From assembly GCF_037404875.1 (NCBI RefSeq), contig NZ_JBBELO010000011.1, positions 124,001 through 188,000 of the forward strand: 64,000 bases of DNA, in the 5' to 3' direction. Positions within the stretch are counted from its first letter, which is position 1, and the number at the start of each line of letters is the position of its first letter. The DNA comes from Orlajensenia sp037404875. Lineage in GTDB: Bacteria; Actinomycetota; Actinomycetes; Actinomycetales; Microbacteriaceae. Both the position numbers and the translations under genes were made by a program. Positions 59,331 to 64,000 of the stretch are shown in pieces. The notes below the pieces were generated by a model, which ran no database searches, was not told the DNA's origin, and worked only from the letters and a program-made list of their open reading frames with translations.

Positions 59331-60419
59331 GTGTCGGAAACAGCACGCAACGCTCCCGGCCCGCGACTCGCGGGCGGGTTGCTGATCGCCTTCAGCATCC
59401 TCGTGGGCGTCGCGGCGGGCTGGCTCATCTCGCTGGCACCGTGGGCCATCCTGGCAGCTCTTCTGCTCACGCTCTCAACGGTGGGAATGGGTGTCGGCGT
59501 GCTGTGGACGCTTCGCCCCAGTTGGTCCGAGAAGACGTGGCCGCCGAGTGGGCCGGATCGACCGGCGGACGTGCGAGCACGTCGCAGCCTTCGGGCTCTC
59601 GGGATCGTCCTGCTTGCACCACTGCCCGTTTTGGTCGCGGGACTGGGCTGGTCCATCGCCGTCCATTCCTTCAGCTGGCAGCGGGAACCGCTGCTCGCGC
59701 TCTTCGTGCTCGCATACGCAACGGCGGGAGTGTGGCTTCTCCGCCTGTCCAGGGTGGACCGGAACGCAATCGCTCCACACGACTCCTACGCGCAACGCCC
59801 CGCAGACGGCGCGCGACCGCACGACAGGGAGGGGTGGCGGCGCCTCGGCGGGCCGCTGAAAGGGAACGCCGTGACCGCCGCTAGCGCGCCCTCCGTCATC
59901 GTGTTTCTGGTCGTCCCGGTCGAATTGCTCCTCATCCTCGACGACGTGCCCGGGGGCATCGCCATCTGGATCGCCATCGTGGCCGTCGGCGCCGTCATCG
60001 GGCTGGTGATCTTGCGTCGATACCGTGCGCCGGTTGACGTCAACCTTGCCGACGAGCTCATCCGCATCGGAGGGAAAACGATGTCATGGGCAGACCTGAC
60101 CCGGGCCGAACTGCTCGCCTACCCTCCGTGGGAAGGATCCCCCCGAACTCTGGTTCTCACTCTCGGTGACCACACCACCCTGCGAGGGAGGGTCGTTCTG
60201 CGGCGCAGGGAACACCTCGAACTCAGCGAAGAAGAGACCCAGCTGGCCCTCCGCGTCATCGACGCGTCTGCCATCGAACTACCTCGTGACAAGGACGACC
60301 CGCGGGGGCGCTTCTCCCGACAGCTCCACCCCAGCAGCCTCACCAAAGCCGAGGCGTCAGCACTCATTTTGCGGCCACCCGCAATGGATGAGAACCTGCC
60401 CATCGGGACGAACCGATAA
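59331..60419 (+). CDS. unknown four-or-five-helix membrane protein with soluble C-terminal domain
   Basis: 362 aa. Hydrophobic segments near residues 10-60 (two), 88-110, 118-135 and 185-225 (two). The last 140 residues are soluble and beta-rich (DELIRIGGKTMSWADLTRAE, LTLGDHTTLRGRVVLRRREH), reminiscent of a bacterial PH-like domain, though this is only an impression. No family recognised. The gene stands alone downstream of the DHA2 pump. Confidence 0.6.
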   Translation: MSETARNAPGPRLAGGLLIAFSILVGVAAGWLISLAPWAILAALLLTLSTVGMGVGVLWTLRPSWSEKTWPPSGPDRPADVRARRSLRALGIVLLAPLPVLVAGLGWSIAVHSFSWQREPLLALFVLAYATAGVWLLRLSRVDRNAIAPHDSYAQRPADGARPHDREGWRRLGGPLKGNAVTAASAPSVIVFLVVPVELLLILDDVPGGIAIWIAIVAVGAVIGLVILRRYRAPVDVNLADELIRIGGKTMSWADLTRAELLAYPPWEGSPRTLVLTLGDHTTLRGRVVLRRREHLELSEEETQLALRVIDASAIELPRDKDDPRGRFSRQLHPSSLTKAEASALILRPPAMDENLPIGTNR

Positions 60420-60699
60420 GCACCCGGGTCGCCGATCGCATCGGGTAAGCGGCACCGCCTCCGGAATTCTGCACCTCTGTCGCTGCGAGGTGATGTCAGA
60501 TGTAGTGACGCCAACCGTGAGCGCTCAGTGTCTGGGGTCACTGGCACCGTGTCTTATAGCGCATCGAATCCAATGTAGGGCGACGCGCCTGCAAGGCAGA
60601 GCCACCATCCTCACCTTCATCAATTTGCTGGCCGTGTCGATCTGCGGCGAGCGCCGTTCGTCGTACATGCAGATGCCACCTCCAGAGGTAAGGACTGTT
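60420..60699. other. noncoding or degenerate stretch
   Basis: No reading frame here has a start, a ribosome binding site and high-GC third positions together. Base use is more even than in neighbouring genes. It may be the remains of lost genes at the edge of the accessory region. Confidence 0.4.
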
Positions 60700-60909
60700 A
60701 TGAAAAGCGCGATCGACCCGTCACCGACCGGCATCGGCGAACGCAGGAAGCAGACCCCCGACCGAATCGAAGGCGTCGTCGGGATTTGGATTGTGCAGAA
60801 GTATCCCGTGCAGCCGAACAGCATCCAGAGCCGGCTCGCAACGGATGCGGGAATCGAACGAGACGATATGGGTGGGCCGTCGCGGGGGCGGCGGAGACCA
60901 TCGCCGTGA
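60700..60909 (+). CDS. possible small protein, unknown
   Basis: 69 codons. AAGGA lies 6 nt before the ATG, and most third positions are G or C across the first 55 codons, both favouring coding. The sequence (MKSAIDPSPTGIGERRKQTP start) is hydrophilic and basic at the end (RGRRRPSP). No family recognised, and an overlapping minus-strand frame exists, so it may be a fragment. Confidence 0.3.
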   Translation: MKSAIDPSPTGIGERRKQTPDRIEGVVGIWIVQKYPVQPNSIQSRLATDAGIERDDMGGPSRGRRRPSP

Positions 60910-60981
60910 GGGATCCTTGCGCGGGCGGCCGCAATGATCCCTGCCGTCGTGCGCACAAGACCGCACCTTCCCGCCGAGGTC

Positions 60982-60999
60982 GTTATACAATGAGTTATA
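60982..60999 (+). promoter_or_regulatory. direct repeat GTTATA-N6-GTTATA at the vapBC promoter
   Basis: An AT-rich patch unlike its surroundings, with two GTTATA copies 12 bp apart, 19 bp before the antitoxin start. Probably holds the -10 box and the antitoxin binding site, as toxin-antitoxin operons are usually autoregulated. Confidence 0.4.
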
Positions 61000-61018
61000 T
61001 AGAAGCCAAGGAGGGGTC

Positions 61019-61234
61019 ATGCCCGTCACCTCAATCGACATCGATCAGGACGAGCTCAGGCAGGCCAAGAAACTAACTGGCGCGAAGTCGAATCGCGAAA
61101 CGGTCGATCTCGCCCTCCGGACCTTGATCGCGGTTCGCCGCCAACCGTCCGCCGTTGAACAAATCATTGGTCGCGACTTCGAGCCAGACCAGATAGACGC
61201 GCCAACCATCACCCCCGCCGCTGTGCCGGCGTGA
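61019..61234 (+). CDS. vapB: VapB-type antitoxin
   Basis: 71 aa. A DNA-binding N-terminal part, VTSIDIDQDELRQAKKLTG, then KSNRETVDLALRTLIAVRR, is typical of VapB antitoxins with ribbon-helix-helix-like folds. The tail would block the toxin. AAGGAGGGG precedes the ATG. GTGA overlap with the toxin start couples the pair. Confidence 0.85.
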   Translation: MPVTSIDIDQDELRQAKKLTGAKSNRETVDLALRTLIAVRRQPSAVEQIIGRDFEPDQIDAPTITPAAVPA

Positions 61235-61635
61235 CGACATACCTGGTCGACAACAGCGTTTGGCAAAAGGCCGGTAGAAGTCCGGCGATCGCCCGTCGGC
61301 TCCGGGAGATTTCGTCGACTCACCTCATCATCACCTGTCCGCCCCAGGTTCTGGAATACTGCCATTCCGCCCGGACAACCGCCGAGTACTCCGATCTCCG
61401 AGCCGACATGGACGCACTGCTCCCGGCATGGGCGCACCCGACCGAACAGGATGCCTCAGACATCCAGCAGGCGCTCTGGGACCAGGGTACGCCGCGTGCC
61501 GCTGGAGCCTTCGACTGCCTCATCGCCGCGTATGCGCTAGCCAATGACGCAGTCGTCCTCAACTCCGATCATGACTTCGGGCATATCGAGATGGCCACCA
61601 AAGGAACCGCTCGCCAGGAGTACATCGCGGAGTAA
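61231..61635 (+). CDS. vapC: VapC-type PIN domain ribonuclease toxin
   Basis: 134 aa. The PIN acidic residues are visible: Asp in YLVDNSVW near residue 7, Glu in VLEYC near 42, Asp in AFDCLIAAYA near 94, and Asp in LNSDHDFGHI near 112. Cleaves RNA when freed from VapB. GTG start lies in the antitoxin stop. VapBC pairs are often mobile, fitting the accessory character of this end. Confidence 0.88.
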   Translation: MTTYLVDNSVWQKAGRSPAIARRLREISSTHLIITCPPQVLEYCHSARTTAEYSDLRADMDALLPAWAHPTEQDASDIQQALWDQGTPRAAGAFDCLIAAYALANDAVVLNSDHDFGHIEMATKGTARQEYIAE

Positions 61636-61812
61636 GCGCTCCAGACCGGGATCGCCACCGTGCGGACGAGCGCAAGCGAGGATCGCCTTGTGGGCTATTC
61701 CGTCCCGTCCTCGCCAGGAGTTCCGAAGGAGCGTCGGGCGGCCGCGGGGTGGGCTTCTCGGCGTAACCGGCTTCGTTCGTTCGCTAGCAGCCCAGCTCGT
61801 TGATCGCGAAGT

Positions 61813-61818
61813 TATGCT
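61813..61818 (+). promoter_or_regulatory. -10 box TATGCT, leaderless-type promoter
   Basis: TATGCT, 6 nt (CTGACG), then ATG at 61825. The preceding 190 bp after vapC hold no supported gene. Confidence 0.45.
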
Positions 61819-61824
61819 CTGACG

Positions 61825-62178
61825 ATGGGCATCTGGTTTCCTGCTGTCTCCATGTCTGCGGGAGAGCGGGTTTTGTACAAGAGTGCGGCGAACTCCTTAC
61901 GGGGCTGGCGGACCATCGGCGGCCAGATCATCGTTACAGATCGGCGATTGATTTTCGTTCCCAATCGACTCGATGCCATGACGGGTGCAAGTCGACGCGA
62001 GATTCCACTCCTCGGCATCCACCGTGTCAGCATCCACGCCCCCAGTGCCGAAGGAGTGAATAGGTGGGGCCTGGCGGCGTCGATTCGCCCCCGATTGGAG
62101 ATCACGGATTCGACTGATTCACCACTGGTCGTAGCTGTCGCCAACCCCGACGGCCTGTACAGCTTGCTGCCGCACTGA
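61825..62178 (+). CDS. GRAM/PH-like small protein
   Basis: 117 aa, no signal or membrane helix. The pattern GERVLYKSAANSLRGWRTIG, then GQIIVTDRRLIFVPNRLD, and later PLLGIHRVSIHA, is that of bacterial GRAM/PH-like domains. Function unknown. A leaderless -10 box supports the ATG at 61825. Lies between the VapBC pair and an SDR gene on the opposite strand. Confidence 0.6.
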   Translation: MGIWFPAVSMSAGERVLYKSAANSLRGWRTIGGQIIVTDRRLIFVPNRLDAMTGASRREIPLLGIHRVSIHAPSAEGVNRWGLAASIRPRLEITDSTDSPLVVAVANPDGLYSLLPH

Positions 62179-62249
62179 GCATTCCTGACCAAAGTGCCCC
62201 AGGCCCTATGGCCATCCCGATCCAGTCAGTGCCCGGATCGGCCAGTCTT

Positions 62250-63002
62250 TCAGCGGATGGTCCAGCCGCCGTCGACAACGAGGGTCTGGCCGGTGATCAG
62301 CGATGCCGCGGGAGAGCAGAGGAACAACACGGCCCCCGCGACCTCGCTCGGCACGCCGATCCGATGCAGTGCCGCGATCCGGTCGATGACGTCGGCGCGG
62401 AAGGCCGGGTCTGACAACGCTTCCGCCGTGCCATCCGTCTCGATGAACGTGGGGGCGACCGCATTGACGCGGATGCCCCGCTCACCCCACTCGATCGCAT
62501 GACAGCGAGTCATATGCAGCATCGCCGCCTTCGCGATGCAGTACGAAGACTCTCCCGGCAGCGCGACGATGCCTGCTTGGGAGGCGACGTTCACGATCGC
62601 GCTCCCGGAGGGCATGGAGCGCGCGACGTGTTGTGAGAGGAACAGCGCCGAACGCACGTTGAGTGACCAGACCGCGTCGAAGTCCTCCTCCGTGACGTCG
62701 ATGGCCGAGCCGACGATTCCGCCCCCGGCGTTGTTGACCAGGATGTCGAATGCACCATCCCGCGATGCCGTATCAATGGACGACCGAGCATCGTCGAGCC
62801 GCGTGACATCAAGCGAAATAGATGACGCGGAACCCCCGTCCGCGCGAATCGCATCCACCGGCTCTTCCGCGCTTTCGGGATCGCGCACGCCCAGAACGAC
62901 GTGTGCCCCGGCGCCAGCCAACGCGGATGCGATCGCGCGGCCGAGACCGCGGTTGGCGCCTGTGACGAGAGCCCGCCGGCCCGCCAGATCGAAATACTCC
63001 AT
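62250..63002 (-). CDS. SDR family oxidoreductase
   Basis: 250 aa from ATG at 63002 (MEYFDLAGRRALVTG); the longer frame upstream is not similar to SDRs. NAD(P)-binding TGANRGLGRAIASAL, LVNNAGGG, catalytic VNVASQAGIVALPGESSYCI with Tyr then AKAAM Lys, and FIETDGT, GQTLVVDGGW at the end are classical SDR features. Substrate unknown. Confidence 0.88.
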   Translation of the reverse strand: MEYFDLAGRRALVTGANRGLGRAIASALAGAGAHVVLGVRDPESAEEPVDAIRADGGSASSISLDVTRLDDARSSIDTASRDGAFDILVNNAGGGIVGSAIDVTEEDFDAVWSLNVRSALFLSQHVARSMPSGSAIVNVASQAGIVALPGESSYCIAKAAMLHMTRCHAIEWGERGIRVNAVAPTFIETDGTAEALSDPAFRADVIDRIAALHRIGVPSEVAGAVLFLCSPAASLITGQTLVVDGGWTIR

Positions 63003-63257
63003 GTCGCCCCACTCCCATCGGCCCGCAGCGAACCGACAGAGTGTTGGTTCACCTCTGGGTAGCCGCCCTCGTCGCGGACGCCTTGATACTTCGATATCGA
63101 TACGGCTCCCGACGCTCACAATCTATCGCCGGTGTCGCGACAGGACCGGCGTGTCGCGCGACGGCCGACGATAGCCGGAAAACGGCGAACTGTCACCGGA
63201 AGGAGATGAAAGGGGGATCCGCCTGCGACCGGGAGCCCTGACGGGTCGAAGTGATAG

Positions 63258-63434
63258 CAGGCTGACGACGAGATCACTTCCGCAGGACTGGTCCTCGTCC
63301 TGGTGCTCACGCCCATCAGCGTCACAGGCGCATCTGCTGCACCGGCTCCGACGAGCCCTGTTCGACCCGACACCGCAGATACATTGCGAAGCCGCCTCGG
63401 CGCTTCTAGCATCGCCATGAGGGTGCCATTGTGA
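63258..63434 (+). pseudogene. possible remnant of a secreted protein N-terminus
   Basis: This frame, opened by stops at 63252-63257, encodes a hydrophobic stretch GLVLVLVLTPISVTGASAAP that looks like a signal peptide with an AXA cleavage site. About 30 Pro/Ser/Arg-rich residues follow, then a stop. There is no good start codon or ribosome binding site and the mature part is missing. It could be a decayed gene, or chance. Confidence 0.3.
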
Positions 63435-63475
63435 TGTTCATCCTCGTTCGACGGCGATGAGTGGGGGACGAACCG

Positions 63476-64000
63476 ATGAAGGCGTTGCGGTACACCAAGG
63501 TTGGTTCGGCCCCGGAAGTCGTGGAGATAGACAAGCCGTCGCCGGGCCCGGGCGAGGTTCTGCTGCGAGTCACAGCCGCGGGCGTCTGCCATTCGGACGA
63601 CTACATCATGAGTTTGCCCGAAGACGCGTATAGCGCCGCCAGCTACCCGCTTCCGCTCACTCTTGGCCATGAGGGGGCAGGCATCATCGAAGAATTCGGC
63701 GCCGGTGTGCGTACAGGACTCCAGGTCGGGGATGCCGTAGCCGTCTACGGGCCGTGGGGATGCGGTCACTGTCTCAACTGCTCGAAGGGGTGGGAGAACT
63801 ACTGCACGAACGCGGCGGCCGAAGGCATACGGCCGCCCGGCCTCGGCAGCCAAGGCTCGATGGCCGAATACATGATCGTCGACGACGTGCGCCACCTCGT
63901 CCCCCTGGGCAACTTGGACCCGGTCAAGAACGTCTCCCTCACTGATGCCGGTCTGACGCCGTATCACGCCATCAAGCGCAGCCTCCCGAAGCTCGGCGCA
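63476..64000 (+). CDS. zinc-dependent alcohol dehydrogenase family (partial, C-terminus off the right edge)
   Basis: First 175 residues of a medium-chain dehydrogenase. Catalytic zinc ligands are in AAGVCHSDDY and TLGHEGAGII; the structural zinc cysteines are in GCGHCLNCSKGWENYC. The start MKALRYTKVG has GGGGGA upstream. The NAD fold would lie beyond the window. Substrate cannot be judged. Confidence 0.9.
   Translation, partial: MKALRYTKVGSAPEVVEIDKPSPGPGEVLLRVTAAGVCHSDDYIMSLPEDAYSAASYPLPLTLGHEGAGIIEEFGAGVRTGLQVGDAVAVYGPWGCGHCLNCSKGWENYCTNAAAEGIRPPGLGSQGSMAEYMIVDDVRHLVPLGNLDPVKNVSLTDAGLTPYHAIKRSLPKLGA

Noticed and set aside
60838..60875. T-loop-like TTCGATTCCCGC on the minus strand suggesting a tRNA
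   Set aside because: No acceptor or anticodon arms can be paired around it at tRNA distances, and the T-stem is mismatched.
61636..61824. Frame with RTSASEDRLVGYS resembling a resolvase start
   Set aside because: Too short and lacking the YxRVS catalytic serine motif; no start signal.

Overview
The window is GC-rich bacterial DNA packed with short-spaced operons. It carries GTG and TTG starts, ATGA/GTGA stop-start overlaps, TANNNT -10 boxes 6-7 nt before start codons (the leaderless style common in Actinomycetota), an LpdA-type quinone reductase, a RamB/ScfR-type regulator beside GTP-dependent PEP carboxykinase, and LAXTG-type wall-anchored proteins. Together these point to an actinobacterium, most likely Microbacteriaceae (inference; no rRNA is present to confirm it). 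I found no rRNA, tRNA, CRISPR array, prophage or complete insertion sequence.

Layout. 1-15.7 kb is a nucleoside salvage region. On the plus strand lie purine nucleoside phosphorylase and a phospho-sugar mutase. On the minus strand lie two BMP-family lipoproteins, a two-domain ABC ATPase, two permeases, cytidine deaminase, thymidine phosphorylase, adenosine deaminase and an orphan PTS IIA/IIB pair. Nucleosides would be bound, imported, deaminated and phosphorolysed, and the pentose 1-phosphates passed to central metabolism. A mannose-1-phosphate guanylyltransferase lies upstream.

15.7-30 kb holds two giant wall-anchored proteins (about 1825 and 1691 aa) on the minus strand, on either side of a plus-strand sdhCDAB operon. 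30-34.8 kb carries a YihY/BrkB membrane protein, exonuclease III, TrpS, a GNAT acetyltransferase and a HAD hydrolase. 34.8-38.5 kb is a complete riboflavin operon (ribD-ribE-ribBA-ribH) behind a clear FMN riboswitch. 38.6-50.7 kb contains an MHS-type transporter, an ABC-2 exporter operon, psuG plus a PfkB kinase, a tiny HTH protein whose promoter sits under two palindromes followed by an ABC exporter, an aminotransferase and PEP carboxykinase.

50.7-59.3 kb carries a RamB-like regulator divergent from pckG, a PadR/HAAS pair, an aldehyde dehydrogenase-thiolase-SDR operon, a NIPSNAP-like protein and a DHA2 efflux pump. 59.3-64 kb is looser and looks accessory: an unknown membrane protein, a 600-bp stretch with at most one tiny gene, a VapBC toxin-antitoxin pair, a GRAM-like protein, an SDR, a possible remnant of a secreted protein, and the start of a zinc alcohol dehydrogenase cut by the window edge.

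Two dispersed repeat families recur between genes: one with the core CCCTTCGACAGGCTCAGGGA (near 3.7-4.0 kb and 52.2-52.4 kb) and one with the core CGAAAAGCGAGGCGAT (near 6.0 kb and 47.2-47.4 kb). Promoter, operator and family calls come from reading the sequence alone; no database search was possible.
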